A DNA stretch of 64,000 bases from Pseudomonas sp. H3(2019). Lineage in GTDB: Bacteria > Pseudomonadota > Gammaproteobacteria > Pseudomonadales > Pseudomonadaceae. The notes below the pieces were generated by a model. It was not told where the DNA came from. It saw nothing but the letters and a program-made list of their open reading frames with translations, and made no database searches. The first letter of the stretch is position 1. Every line of letters begins with the position of its first letter. Made by a program: the position numbers and the translations under genes. Positions 46,468 through 55,411 of the stretch are shown here, piece by piece. The stretch covers positions 186,001 to 250,000 of the forward strand of contig NZ_VMSG01000001.1 of assembly GCF_007713465.1 (NCBI RefSeq), written 5' to 3'.

Positions 46468-47214
46468 TTAAAGCCTGATCTCCACTTCCCCAAGATGCCC
46501 GCCATACGGCCCGAAACTTCGTTCAACCATATGCCGCGTCCCGTCCGCTCGCACAATCAGCGCGGTACTCGCTCGCGTGCCATAGGTGGGGCTGGCAATA
46601 AACACGCTCGACAACAAATTCTCGGTCGCCAGCCCGACCCCGGTATCCGGCAAGTCGGCGAACGGCGCCGTTTGCGGGTCGCCTAAAAGCGCCAATAAAG
46701 CCTGCGGCTGCGGGTCGGCCAGTACTTCACTCAACGCCGCCTTGGCCTTGAGCACTTTCGGCCACGGCGTATCAAGCCCGGCATTCGACAATCCATAGAT
46801 GCCTGATTGCAGTTTGCCTGGCCCAGGCGTGCGCGCGTTGTAATGCCACAGCTCATGACGATTGCCGATCAGCAGATTAAACCCGGCATATTCCGGTGAT
46901 CTGTCGACAACGTCGGCCAAATACTGATCAATCGGCAAGTCGCCGGTGAGAAACCGTGCCACCAGCTCGCCGCGTGATTTGCGCGCCGGCGGCTGGTGCG
47001 GGTCGCGGATATTGGTCAGTGCGGCAAAGCGCCCGTCGGCGCCAATGCCCAGCCAGGTGCCACCCGCTTCCAGGTCGCGTCCGGCGTACACCTCTGGCGT
47101 TTCGGGCCATTGCGCCAGCGGCAGGCTGGGGCGTGCATAAAACTCGTCGCGGTTGGCCGCAACGATCAGCGGCGTGGCGTGACCCGGCCGCCAGGCGAAG
47201 ACGATCAAGCACAT
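46468..47214 (-). CDS. NRDE/TANGO2-family protein
   Basis: A 248-residue protein starting MCLIVFAWRPGHATPLIVAANRDEFY, the NRDE motif in AANRDEF. The N-terminal Cys could act as an Ntn-type nucleophile after Met removal. TWLGIGADGRFAALTNIRDP and the NLLIGNRHELWHYNA block follow. The family relates to eukaryotic TANGO2 (heme handling); bacterial role unclear. The next gene is divergent. Confidence 0.85.
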   Translation of the reverse strand: MCLIVFAWRPGHATPLIVAANRDEFYARPSLPLAQWPETPEVYAGRDLEAGGTWLGIGADGRFAALTNIRDPHQPPARKSRGELVARFLTGDLPIDQYLADVVDRSPEYAGFNLLIGNRHELWHYNARTPGPGKLQSGIYGLSNAGLDTPWPKVLKAKAALSEVLADPQPQALLALLGDPQTAPFADLPDTGVGLATENLLSSVFIASPTYGTRASTALIVRADGTRHMVERSFGPYGGHLGEVEIRL

Positions 47215-47338
47215 GGGGTTATCCCTCTTGGCTTTTTTTGCTCACTTTACGCATAGAGCTGGCGGGTATCCATCGCCATCCAGTGGAGCTTGAGGCCATG
47301 CATCCGTTACCATGCCGCACTTATTTCGGGGGGCAGTC

Positions 47339-48121
47339 ATGGAATTTCCGCTCTATCTGCTGCTGGGTGCCTGTGCCGGCGTGCTGGCCGGGCTGTTTGG
47401 GGTGGGCGGCGGGATCATCATCGTCCCGGTACTGGTGTTCAGTTTCACCTTGCAGGGTTTTGATGTGTCAGTGCTGACTCACCTGGCCGTCGGAACGTCG
47501 TTGGCGACGATCATCTTCACGTCAGTCAATGCGGTGCGCGAACATCATCTGAAAGGCGCGGTGCGCTGGCCGATTTTTGTCTGGATGACCGTCGGGATTC
47601 TGATCGGCGCGGGTTTTGGCGCGCTGACGGCCGAAGCCATCTCGGGACCGCATTTGCAGAAGATCATCGGCGTGTTCGCGTTGGTCATTGCCTTGCAGCT
47701 GGCGCTGGAGGTCAAGCCCAAGGCCAGCCGAACGGTGCCCGGCAAATTCGGCCTGACCCTGGCCGGCAGTGTGATCGGTTGGGCTTCGGCGATTTTCGGG
47801 GTCGGCGGAGGCTCGCTGACAGTGCCGTTTCTGACCTGGCGCAGTGTGCCGATGCAGCAAGCCGTGGCCACGTCTTCGGCCTGCGGTCTGCCGATTGCGC
47901 TCGTCAGTGCATTAAGTTTCATGATTTTGGGCTGGCACGATCCACGCCTGCCGGCTCATAGTCTCGGGTTCATTTATTTACCGGCGCTGTTGGGCATTGC
48001 CCTGACCAGCATGGTCTTTGCCCGCATCGGTGCGCGACTGGCCCACAAGCTGTCGCCACGTTTGCTGAAAAGGCTGTTTGCCGCTTTGTTGTTTGTCGTG
48101 GGTTTGAGCTTTTTGCTTTGA
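47339..48121 (+). CDS. TauE/SafE-family (TSUP) permease
   Basis: A 260-residue inner-membrane protein with about eight hydrophobic segments. The two family repeats begin with the glycine-rich GLFGVGGGIIIVPVL and the second copy IFGVGGGSLTVPFL. TSUP proteins export sulfite, sulfoacetate or other sulfur anions; the substrate here is unknown. GGGGGG-rich sequence lies ahead of the ATG at 47339. lgt follows 98 bases downstream. Confidence 0.88.
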   Translation: MEFPLYLLLGACAGVLAGLFGVGGGIIIVPVLVFSFTLQGFDVSVLTHLAVGTSLATIIFTSVNAVREHHLKGAVRWPIFVWMTVGILIGAGFGALTAEAISGPHLQKIIGVFALVIALQLALEVKPKASRTVPGKFGLTLAGSVIGWASAIFGVGGGSLTVPFLTWRSVPMQQAVATSSACGLPIALVSALSFMILGWHDPRLPAHSLGFIYLPALLGIALTSMVFARIGARLAHKLSPRLLKRLFAALLFVVGLSFLL

Positions 48122-48219
48122 GCTCTTTTTGCCGGGAACAGCGACACAATCCTGGCTTAATCCAGGCGTGGCACGGTCGCGTCAGGAATTTTACGTTTCA
48201 ACTCTAACGAGGAGTCGCA

Positions 48220-49035
48220 ATGCTGCCTTACCCGCAGATTGACCCGGTGGCCCTGGCCATCGGCCCGCTGAAAATCCACTGGTACGGTCTGATGTACCTG
48301 ATCGGCATCGGCGGCGCCTGGATGCTGGCATCGCGTCGGCTGAACCGCTTCGACCCGACCTGGACCAAGGAGAAGCTCTCCGACATGATCTTCTGGATGT
48401 CGATGGGGGTGATTGTCGGCGGCAGGCTCGGGTATGTGCTGTTTTACGATTTGAGTGCTTACCTGGCCAGCCCGACCTTGATTTTTGAAGTGTGGAAGGG
48501 CGGCATGTCGTTCCACGGCGGGTTCATCGGCGTGATGCTGGCGGCCCTGTGGTTCGGTAGAAAGAATGGCAAGTCGTTCTTCCAGCTGATGGACTTCGTC
48601 GCACCGATGGTGCCGATCGGCCTGGGTGCCGGGCGTATCGGTAACTTCATCAACGCCGAGTTGTGGGGCAAGCCGACCGACCTGCCGTGGGCAATGATCT
48701 TCCCGCCGTTCAGCGACCCGGCACAGCTGCCGCGTCATCCGTCGCAGCTGTATCAGTTCGCGCTGGAAGGTGTGGCGCTGTTCCTGATCCTCTGGTTGTT
48801 CTCGCGCAAGCCGCGGCCGACCATGGCCGTGTCCGGGATGTTCACGCTGTTCTACGGTATTTTCCGATTCATCGTCGAATTCGTCCGCGTGCCGGACGCG
48901 CAGTTGGGCTATCTGGCCTGGAACTGGCTGACCATGGGCCAGGTCCTGTGCGTACCGATGATCCTTGCCGGTCTGTTCCTGATCTGGCTGGCTTATCACC
49001 GTGCTCCGGCGGCTCCGGTTGCCCCGACAGCTTAA
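48220..49035 (+). CDS. lgt: Prolipoprotein diacylglyceryl transferase
   Basis: A 271-residue inner-membrane enzyme that moves diacylglyceryl from phosphatidylglycerol to the lipobox Cys of prolipoproteins. It has the Lgt signature [15 protein letters not shown] with the essential Arg139, and His99 in MSFHGGFIG (matching E. coli H103). Seven membrane segments are expected. GAGG precedes the ATG. thyA follows, a common arrangement. Confidence 0.95.
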   Translation: MLPYPQIDPVALAIGPLKIHWYGLMYLIGIGGAWMLASRRLNRFDPTWTKEKLSDMIFWMSMGVIVGGRLGYVLFYDLSAYLASPTLIFEVWKGGMSFHGGFIGVMLAALWFGRKNGKSFFQLMDFVAPMVPIGLGAGRIGNFINAELWGKPTDLPWAMIFPPFSDPAQLPRHPSQLYQFALEGVALFLILWLFSRKPRPTMAVSGMFTLFYGIFRFIVEFVRVPDAQLGYLAWNWLTMGQVLCVPMILAGLFLIWLAYHRAPAAPVAPTA

Positions 49036-49098
49036 GCCGTCGCGCTCTACATTCGAATCCCGGGGCTTTGGTCCCGGGTTCAAGGACACAGGTAACTC

Positions 49099-50070
49099 AT
49101 GAAGCAATATCTCGATCTGGTCGCCCACGTCATCAAGAACGGCACCAAGCAAGCCAACCGTACCGGTGTGAACACCATCAGCTTTCCCGGTGCGATGCTG
49201 CGCTATGACCTGAAAGAAGGTTTCCCGGCGATCACTACCCGCAAGATGGCGTTCAAATCGGCTATCGGCGAGATGGTCGGTTTCCTGCGAGGTGTGAACA
49301 ACGCGGCGGAGTTCCGCGCGTTGGGCTGCAAGGTCTGGGACCAGAATGCCAATGAAAACGCCCAGTGGCTGGCCAACCCGTTCCGTCAGGGCGACGACGA
49401 CCTGGGCGAGATCTACGGCGTGCAATGGCGCAAATGGCCGGCGTACAAGCAGATTCCGGTCAGCAACCAGGCGGCTATCGAGCAGACCCTGAGCCAGGGC
49501 TATCGGCAGATCGCTGAAGGTGAAGAAGACGGCCAGGCCTATGTGGTGCTGTACAAGGCGATCGACCAGATTCGCCAGTGCGTCGACACCATCATCAAGG
49601 ACCCGGGCAGCCGCCGTATCCTGTTCCACGGCTGGAACTGCGCCCAGCTCGATGAAATGGCCCTGCCGCCGTGCCATCTGCTGTATCAGTTTCACCCGAA
49701 TGTCGAGACCAAAGAGATTTCCCTGACGCTCTACATCCGCTCCAACGACCTGGGCCTGGGCACACCGTTCAACCTCACCGAAGGTGCCGCGCTGCTGAGC
49801 CTGATTGGTCGCCTGACCGGTTACACGCCGCGCTGGTTCACCTATTTCATCGGTGACGCCCACGTCTACGAGAACCACCTGGACATGCTCAACGAACAGC
49901 TCAAGCGCGAGCCGTTCCCGATGCCAAAACTGGTGATTTCCGACCGCGTGCCGGAGTTCGCCAAGACCGGCGTGTACCAGCCGGAGTGGCTGGAACAGAT
50001 CGAGCCGAGCGACTTTTCGCTGGAAGGTTACGAACACCACGCGCCAATGACCGCGCCAATGGCGGTCTAG
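49099..50070 (+). CDS. thyA: Thymidylate synthase
   Basis: A 323-residue enzyme that methylates dUMP to dTMP. Catalytic Cys192 is in [10 protein letters not shown]; the phosphate-binding arginines lie in [10 protein letters not shown], and [14 protein letters not shown] [14 protein letters not shown] is near the C terminus. It is about 60 residues longer than E. coli ThyA (264). The extra length is largely an insert around residues 118-155 ([21 protein letters not shown] region), like the one in lactobacillus TS. AGG-type ribosome binding site before the ATG. Confidence 0.94.
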   Translation: MKQYLDLVAHVIKNGTKQANRTGVNTISFPGAMLRYDLKEGFPAITTRKMAFKSAIGEMVGFLRGVNNAAEFRALGCKVWDQNANENAQWLANPFRQGDDDLGEIYGVQWRKWPAYKQIPVSNQAAIEQTLSQGYRQIAEGEEDGQAYVVLYKAIDQIRQCVDTIIKDPGSRRILFHGWNCAQLDEMALPPCHLLYQFHPNVETKEISLTLYIRSNDLGLGTPFNLTEGAALLSLIGRLTGYTPRWFTYFIGDAHVYENHLDMLNEQLKREPFPMPKLVISDRVPEFAKTGVYQPEWLEQIEPSDFSLEGYEHHAPMTAPMAV

Positions 50071-50078
50071 TCCCCTCC

Positions 50079-50109
50079 GATCGTTCCCACGCAGAGCGTG
50101 GGAACGATC
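50079..50109. repeat. Family B single hairpin repeat
   Basis: GATCGTTCCCACGC-AG-AGCGTGGGAACGATC, a near-perfect 15-bp stem, nine bases after the thyA stop; may serve as terminator. Confidence 0.88.
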
Positions 50110-50266
50110 AGCGATGAGCGATCCAGCATCAGCGCCGCGAATCTAAAAGCCTACATGTCAGAAAATTCATCTCCCGGGGAAAGGGTCGATAAATAGCGCC
50201 CTATAGGATGAGCTCCAGTCAGGCCAATACAGGGTCTGGCAGAACCCAACTACTGGAGAGTTCCCG

Positions 50267-50470
50267 ATGAAATCCCTGAAAGCTCTTTTGGTCGTTTCCC
50301 TGATGTGCGCTTCTGTAGCTGCGATGGCTGAAGGCGGCGGCGACAAGGTTCAGGCCCGAATGGACGCGGCACGCGATGTGGCGATGGTTCACTATCAGCA
50401 GTCTGAACATGCGCAGGCTGTAGCAAGCAGTCAGAAAGCCCAGTCCGACACTGTCGAACGCTCGAATTGA
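50267..50470 (+). CDS. Small exported protein of unknown function
   Basis: A 67-residue protein with a signal peptide (MKSLKALLVVSLMCASVAAMA) and a mature chain of about 46 residues. The mature part is helical, polar and rich in Ala, Gln and Ser (DKVQARMDAARDVAMVHYQ), with no Cys. I do not recognise a family. GGAG lies ahead of the ATG and codon use matches its neighbours, so I think it is real. It stands alone between thyA and the PAP2 gene. Confidence 0.65.
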   Translation: MKSLKALLVVSLMCASVAAMAEGGGDKVQARMDAARDVAMVHYQQSEHAQAVASSQKAQSDTVERSN

Positions 50471-50546
50471 CGGCGGGTTTTACCCAGTTGCTGACGTGCC
50501 GTGTGGCAGCAGGACTTGTGGCAAAACAGGTGTCAAACGCCTGAAG

Positions 50547-50577
50547 CCCGGATGGCGGGGTGCTCCGACTATCCGGG
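50547..50577. other. Stem-loop between the small exported protein and the PAP2 gene
   Basis: CCCGGAT (50547-50553) and ATCCGGG (50571-50577) are a 7-bp inverted repeat with a 17-base loop. No T-tract follows. It could be a weak terminator or an operator for the PAP2 gene. Confidence 0.3.
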
Positions 50578-50658
50578 CGATTGCAACTACTATGATAGGT
50601 ACCGCTGCGCGTGTAATCGCGGTGCGGGGTTTTCTGATGATCTGAATGGCGTCTATGT

Positions 50659-51255
50659 GTGGAAGAACTCAATCGCAGCCTGTTCCTGGCGATCAACGCC
50701 AGCGCTGATGCCTCGGCGCCCATGCGGTCTTTGGCGATGTTTCTGGCGCAGTGGCTAATCTACTGTGTGCCGCTTTTGCTGGCAGGACTGTGGTTGCGAG
50801 GCTCACGGCGGCAGCGGGCGGTAGCGCTCACTGCGACGCTGAGTATCGTCTTCGCGCTGGCCTGCAATCTGCTGATCAGCAGCCTTTGGTTCCACCCACG
50901 TCCCTTCATGTTGGGACTGGGGCAAAATTTCCTGGCGCATGCCGCTGAATCATCTTTTCCCAGCGACCACGCTACGGTGATGTTTGCGCTAGCCTTTGGG
51001 TTGATACTGGCCTCGCTGCGCAAGTTGGGCCTGCTGGTTTTGCTGCTGGGGGCGTTGGTTGGCTGGGCGCGTGTCTACCTGGGCGTGCACTTCCCATTCG
51101 ATATTGCCGGGTCGTTGCTGGTTTCGCTGATCAGTGCCTGGCTGGTGAAGCAAGTGCTGGGCCGCAGACAACTGGACGAGCGTCTGCTCGACGTTTGTGA
51201 GCGCCTGTACCAGCGAGTATTTCCGGCACTCGCTCGGCGCAATATTCACTCATAG
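50659..51255 (+). CDS. PAP2-family membrane phosphatase (BcrC-like undecaprenyl diphosphatase)
   Basis: A 198-residue membrane protein. The three PAP2 motifs are WFHPRP, SFPSDHATVMFALAF and RVYLGVHFPFDIAGS, giving the catalytic His and Asp-His-type relay on the periplasmic side. About five to six membrane segments. BcrC-type members recycle undecaprenyl diphosphate for cell-wall synthesis and give bacitracin resistance; lipid A phosphatases are the alternative. The start is the GTG at 50659, since no upstream ATG in frame fits. Confidence 0.82.
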   Translation: MEELNRSLFLAINASADASAPMRSLAMFLAQWLIYCVPLLLAGLWLRGSRRQRAVALTATLSIVFALACNLLISSLWFHPRPFMLGLGQNFLAHAAESSFPSDHATVMFALAFGLILASLRKLGLLVLLLGALVGWARVYLGVHFPFDIAGSLLVSLISAWLVKQVLGRRQLDERLLDVCERLYQRVFPALARRNIHS

Positions 51256-51305
51256 GGTCTGGTCATCGCCTTCGATAAGGCCCTGGAGCACGACAGGATG
51301 AATAC

Positions 51306-52487
51306 GTGAATCAGGCCAGACCGGAATCTTTGCGTATTCCCCGAACCATTTGGGCCTTGGGCTTTGTCAGCCTGTTCATGGATGTTTCGTCCGAACTGGT
51401 GCACAGCCTGCTGCCGGTGTTTCTGGTCACGACCCTGGGCGCGAGCGCGCTGACCGTCGGCATTATCGAGGGCATCGCCCAGGCAACGGCGATGGTCGTC
51501 AAGGTTTTCTCGGGTGCGATCAGCGACTTTATCGGTCGGCGCAAAGGCTTGCTGTTACTCGGATACGGTCTGGCTGCGCTGTCCAAACCGCTGTTTCCGT
51601 TGGCTCATTCGGTAGAACTGGTGTTCACCGCGCGTTTTCTGGACCGCATCGGCAAAGGCATTCGCGGCGCGCCGCGTGATGCCTTGGTGGCGGATATCGC
51701 TCCCGCGGAAATTCGCGGTGCCTGTTTTGGATTGCGCCAGTCGATGGACACTGTCGGGGCCTTTGTCGGCCCCGCGCTGGCCATTGTGCTGATGCTCTGG
51801 CTCGCCGATATCCAGCGGGTACTCTGGTTCGCCGTGATCCCGGCGGTCATCGCGGTGGCGCTGATTGTCGCCGGCGTGCAAGAGCCTGGGCACGCTGTTG
51901 GCAAGCACACCTTTCGATCGCCCATTCATTGGCGAGTCCTTTACGACTTCTCGTCTGGGTATTGGTGGGTAGTTGTCGTGGGTGGTGTGTTTACGCTGGC
52001 GCGTTTCAGCGAAGCGTTTCTGGTGTTGCGGGCGCAGCAGACCGGGTTGTCAGCCACGTGGGTACCGTTGGTGATGGTGGTCATGTCGGTATTCTATGCG
52101 CTGTCGGCCTACCCGGCCGGTTGGCTGTCCGACCGCATCAGTCGCACGAAATTGCTGTGCCTCGGCATGGGGCTGTTGGTGCTGGCGGATCTGCTGCTCG
52201 CTCAATCCCATTCAACCCTGACGATGCTGCTGGGCGCGGGCTTGTGGGGACTGCACATGGGCTTCAGCGAAGGCATCCTCGCGACACTGGTGGCTGATAC
52301 CGCCCCCGAAGAACTGAAGGGCACGGCGTTCGGCATATTCAATCTGATCAGCGGTGTCTGCCTGTTGATTGCCAGTGTGCTCGCGGGCTGGCTGTGGCAA
52401 ACCGTCGGGGCGCAAAGCACGTTCATCACCGGCGCGGTGTTGGCCGCGTTAGCCATGTTGTTGCTGATGCTGCGCCGGGCGGCTTAA
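51306..52487 (+). CDS. MFS transporter
   Basis: A 393-residue 12-segment transporter. The first loop has SDFIGRRKGLLL, matching the MFS motif A (G-x-x-x-D-R/K-x-G-R-R/K), and the second half has a matching SDRISRTKLL loop. Substrate unknown; IrgG/efflux-like by general look, and its neighbours are metal-resistance genes. It starts at the GTG at 51306 with AGGA upstream; a short out-of-frame ATG lies 8 bases before. Its 3' end meets the cadR stop. Confidence 0.82.
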   Translation: MNQARPESLRIPRTIWALGFVSLFMDVSSELVHSLLPVFLVTTLGASALTVGIIEGIAQATAMVVKVFSGAISDFIGRRKGLLLLGYGLAALSKPLFPLAHSVELVFTARFLDRIGKGIRGAPRDALVADIAPAEIRGACFGLRQSMDTVGAFVGPALAIVLMLWLADIQRVLWFAVIPAVIAVALIVAGVQEPGHAVGKHTFRSPIHWRVLYDFSSGYWWVVVVGGVFTLARFSEAFLVLRAQQTGLSATWVPLVMVVMSVFYALSAYPAGWLSDRISRTKLLCLGMGLLVLADLLLAQSHSTLTMLLGAGLWGLHMGFSEGILATLVADTAPEELKGTAFGIFNLISGVCLLIASVLAGWLWQTVGAQSTFITGAVLAALAMLLLMLRRAA

Positions 52488-52933
52488 TGCCCGTGGCTTC
52501 GGCCGACATGCGAATGCTCGGCTTCGCTCGCTGCCACGCCACCGCTGACTTCCAGCTGTTGCAAAATCCCGCACTGCTCGATATCCGGCCGTTCGCTGCA
52601 GCTTTGGCGCAGTTCCAGCAGCTGTGTCTGCAAGGCCAGCAAGCCGTCGATCCGTGCCTTGACGTGGTGGATGTGCTCGTCGATCAGCGCATTGACGCTT
52701 TCGCATTGATCCTGTGGGCTGTCACGCAGGCTGAGCAGGCTGCGGATTTCTTCGAGGGTCATGTCGAGGGTGCGGCAGTTGCGGATGAAGGTCAGGCGCT
52801 CGGTGTGGGCCTGGGTGTACACGCGGTAATTGCCTTCGCTGCGGGCCGGTTCCGGCAACAGGCCTTCGCGCTCGTAATAACGGATGGTTTCGACCTGGCA
52901 GTCGGTCAGTTTCGCCAGTTCGCCGATCTTCAT
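52484..52933 (-). CDS. cadR: Cd/Pb/Zn-responsive MerR-family regulator
   Basis: A 149-residue activator of cadA. The N-terminal MerR helix-turn-helix (MKIGELAKLTDCQVETIRYYEREGLL in part) is followed by the dimer helix. The metal-binding cysteines are C77, C112 and C121, matching the P. putida CadR pattern. The His-rich tail HSHVGRSHGH (H140, H142, H147, H149) forms the second metal site. Its stop overlaps the MFS gene stop by a few bases. Divergent from cadA over the operator at 52957-52980. Confidence 0.93.
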   Translation of the reverse strand: MKIGELAKLTDCQVETIRYYEREGLLPEPARSEGNYRVYTQAHTERLTFIRNCRTLDMTLEEIRSLLSLRDSPQDQCESVNALIDEHIHHVKARIDGLLALQTQLLELRQSCSERPDIEQCGILQQLEVSGGVAASEAEHSHVGRSHGH

Positions 52934-52956
52934 TGCGTCGATCTCCAAAAGGTTGC

Positions 52957-52987
52957 TTGACCCTATAGTGGCTACAGGGTGTTCACT
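52957..52987 (+). promoter_or_regulatory. MerR-type promoter/operator of cadA
   Basis: -35 box TTGACC (52957-52962) and a weak -10 TTCACT (52982-52987) are separated by 19 bases, the long spacing that MerR-family regulators correct by twisting the DNA. Between them lies the imperfect dyad ACCCTATAG (52960-52968) / CTACAGGGT (52972-52980). This is the expected CadR site. Confidence 0.8.
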
Positions 52988-53018
52988 TGGCAACAGACAC
53001 CTTTTCGGACGCGAGTTT

Positions 53019-55325
53019 ATGAGCGATTCCCAGCACACCCACAAACCCCAAGCTGATCACGATCACGATCACGATCACGATCACGATCACGATCACGATC
53101 ACAGCCACGGGCAAAAACTTCAGCCGGTTCAGAAGCACGATCACGCCAGTCACGGCGGCTCTTGCTGTTCCAGCGCCGCAGCGCCTTCATTGATCAAGCT
53201 CAGTGAAACGCCGACCGACGGCGCACGCCTGAGCCGTTTTCGCATCGACGCCATGGACTGCCCGACCGAGCAGACGCTGATCCAGAACAAACTGGGAAAG
53301 CTTGCGGGTGTGCAGCAGCTGGAATTCAACCTGATCAACCGCGTACTTGGCGTGACTCACGACTTGCCGAGCACCGCGCCGATCATCGACGCGATCAAGT
53401 CCATCGGCATGCTGGCCGAGCCGATCGAGGAGGGCGCCAAGGCGAATGACAGCCGTCCGGCTCCAGTGAAAAAGCCCTGGTGGCCGTTGGCGTTATCAGG
53501 TGTCGGCGCGTTGGCGGCCGAGGTGATTCACTTCACCAGCGCCGCGCCAACCTGGGTGGTGGCGATTGTTGCGCTGATCTCGATCCTCAGCGGCGGTTTG
53601 GGCACCTACAAAAAGGGCTGGATCGCCCTGAAGAACCTCAACCTGAACATCAACGCGCTGATGAGCATCGCGGTGACCGGTGCTGTGCTGATCGGCCAGT
53701 GGCCGGAAGCGGCGATGGTGATGTTCCTGTTCACCGTCGCCGAGCTGATCGAAGCCAAATCCCTGGACCGTGCGCGCAATGCAATCAGTGGGCTGATGCA
53801 GATGACCCCGGAAAAGGTCACCGTGCAGCAGGAAGATGGCAGCTGGGCCGAGCGTGAAGCCAAAAGTATCGATCTCGGTGCGCGGGTGCGGGTTCGTCCC
53901 GGCGAGCGGATTGGCCTGGACGGCGAAGTAGTGTCTGGCAGCTCGACCATCGATCAGGCGCCGATCACCGGTGAGAGCCTGCCTGTCGAGAAAACCGTCG
54001 GCGACAAAGTGTTTGCCGGGACCATCAATCAGTCCGGTTCGCTGGAGTTCAAAGTGACCGCCGCGGCCAACAACTCGACTTTGGCGCGGATCATTCATGC
54101 CGTAGAAGCCGCCCAGGGCGCGCGGGCGCCGACCCAGCGGTTCGTCGACCGCTTCTCGAAAATCTACACGCCGGTGGTGTTCGTCTTCGCCTTGGCCGTG
54201 GCGCTCATTCCGCCGCTGTTCATGGGCGCGGCCTGGTTCGACTGGATCTACCGCGCGCTGGTGCTGCTGGTGGTCGCATGCCCCTGCGCGCTGGTGATTT
54301 CCACCCCGGTGACCATCGTCAGCGGTCTGGCAGCGGCGGCCCGTAAAGGTATCCTGATCAAGGGCGGCGTGTACCTGGAAGGTGGTCACAAGCTTGATTA
54401 CCTGGCGCTGGACAAGACTGGCACCATCACCCACGGCAAGCCGGTGCAGACCGATTACCTGTCCCTGGACCCTACGGTCGAAAACACCGCGCAGATCCTG
54501 GCCGCCAGCCTCGCCGGGCGTTCCGATCACCCGGTATCGCTGGCCATCGCCAATGCGGCTGTGGATAAACAGCTAACGCTGCTCGCTGTGGATAACTTCG
54601 AAGCGCTGACCGGCCGTGGCGTGCGCGGAGAGATTAATGGTCAGGTTTACCACTTGGGCAATCACCGCCTGGTGGAAGAGCTGGGCCTGTGCTCACCGGC
54701 GCTGGAAGAGAAACTGTTTGCCCTCGAAGAACAGGGCAAGACTGTGGTGTTGTTGCTCGACACCTCGGGTCCGTTGGCGCTGTTCGCGGTGGCCGATACG
54801 GTCAAGGCCTCCAGCCGCGAAGCTATCCGGCAGTTGCATGAACTGGGCATCAAGACCTTGATGCTGACCGGCGACAACCCGCACACCGCCCGGGCGATTG
54901 CCGCTCAGGTGGGTATTGATGAGGCGCGAGGCGACCTGCTGCCGACCGACAAGCTCAAGGCTATCGAAGGCTTGTACGCTAAGGGGCATCGAGTCGGGAT
55001 GGTCGGCGATGGCATCAACGATGCGCCGGCACTGGCTCGCGCACAGATCGGTTTTGCGATGGCCGCGGCCGGCACCGATACTGCGATCGAGACCGCCGAT
55101 GTCGCCCTGATGGATGATGATCTGCGCAAGATTCCGGCGTTTATCCGGCTGTCGCGACAGACTTCGAATATCCTCACGCAAAACATCGCCCTGGCGTTGA
55201 TCATCAAGGCGATCTTTCTTGGGGTAACCTTCGTGGGGCTCGCCACCATGTGGATGGCGGTGTTTGCCGACATGGGCGTGGCCCTGTTGGTGGTGTTCAA
55301 CGGTCTGCGCCTGTTGCGCAAATAA
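53019..55325 (+). CDS. cadA: Heavy-metal P1B-type ATPase (Cd/Zn/Pb efflux)
   Basis: A 768-residue export pump. The N terminus (about 1-50) is a His/Asp-rich metal-binding region with eight Asp-His dipeptides at residues 13-28, then KHDHASHGGSCC. An HMA domain follows (about 72-140, with the single-Cys MDCPTEQ in place of the CxxC). The membrane metal site is CPC at 421-423, typical of P1B-2 ATPases. D465 in DKTGT is phosphorylated; VGDGINDAPALA closes the ATP site. The ATG at 53019 was chosen; it lies 40 bases after the operator. The repeat encoding the DH run is described separately. Confidence 0.95.
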   Translation: MSDSQHTHKPQADHDHDHDHDHDHDHDHSHGQKLQPVQKHDHASHGGSCCSSAAAPSLIKLSETPTDGARLSRFRIDAMDCPTEQTLIQNKLGKLAGVQQLEFNLINRVLGVTHDLPSTAPIIDAIKSIGMLAEPIEEGAKANDSRPAPVKKPWWPLALSGVGALAAEVIHFTSAAPTWVVAIVALISILSGGLGTYKKGWIALKNLNLNINALMSIAVTGAVLIGQWPEAAMVMFLFTVAELIEAKSLDRARNAISGLMQMTPEKVTVQQEDGSWAEREAKSIDLGARVRVRPGERIGLDGEVVSGSSTIDQAPITGESLPVEKTVGDKVFAGTINQSGSLEFKVTAAANNSTLARIIHAVEAAQGARAPTQRFVDRFSKIYTPVVFVFALAVALIPPLFMGAAWFDWIYRALVLLVVACPCALVISTPVTIVSGLAAAARKGILIKGGVYLEGGHKLDYLALDKTGTITHGKPVQTDYLSLDPTVENTAQILAASLAGRSDHPVSLAIANAAVDKQLTLLAVDNFEALTGRGVRGEINGQVYHLGNHRLVEELGLCSPALEEKLFALEEQGKTVVLLLDTSGPLALFAVADTVKASSREAIRQLHELGIKTLMLTGDNPHTARAIAAQVGIDEARGDLLPTDKLKAIEGLYAKGHRVGMVGDGINDAPALARAQIGFAMAAAGTDTAIETADVALMDDDLRKIPAFIRLSRQTSNILTQNIALALIIKAIFLGVTFVGLATMWMAVFADMGVALLVVFNGLRLLRK
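53055..53102 (+). repeat. Eight-copy GATCAC tandem repeat inside cadA
   Basis: Eight perfect head-to-tail copies of the 6-base unit GATCAC encode the Asp-His run of CadA. Because the unit is six bases, copy-number changes keep the frame and would only lengthen or shorten the metal-binding tail. The unit also holds a GATC Dam-type site, but that may not matter in Pseudomonas. Confidence 0.9.
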
Positions 55326-55374
55326 TCGATATTAAGTGCTGAGTGCCGAGCTGAAGGCGTCTTACAGGGCCGCT

Positions 55375-55406
55375 GATCGTTCCCACGCGGGAGCGTGGGA
55401 ACGATC
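55375..55406. repeat. Family B single hairpin repeat
   Basis: GATCGTTCCCACGC-GGGA-GCGTGGGAACGATC, a perfect 14-bp stem, between the convergent cadA and DUF3482 genes. Confidence 0.88.
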
Positions 55407-55411
55407 AGCGT

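Noticed and set aside
48157..50040. A 627-codon open frame on the minus strand opposite lgt and thyA
   Set aside because: Both opposite-strand genes are certain; the frame has no recognisable domain and is a shadow of GC-rich codon use.
50079..50109. Hairpin after thyA as a phage attachment site
   Set aside because: It is one of nine copies of the same repeat family and no integrase is present.
53055..53102. GATCAC repeats as an origin iteron or CRISPR remnant
   Set aside because: They lie inside the coding frame of cadA and encode the expected Asp-His metal tail.
52484..55325. cadR-cadA as a horizontally acquired metal island
   Set aside because: No integrase, IS or tRNA next to it; composition matches the flanks and the order is common in pseudomonads.
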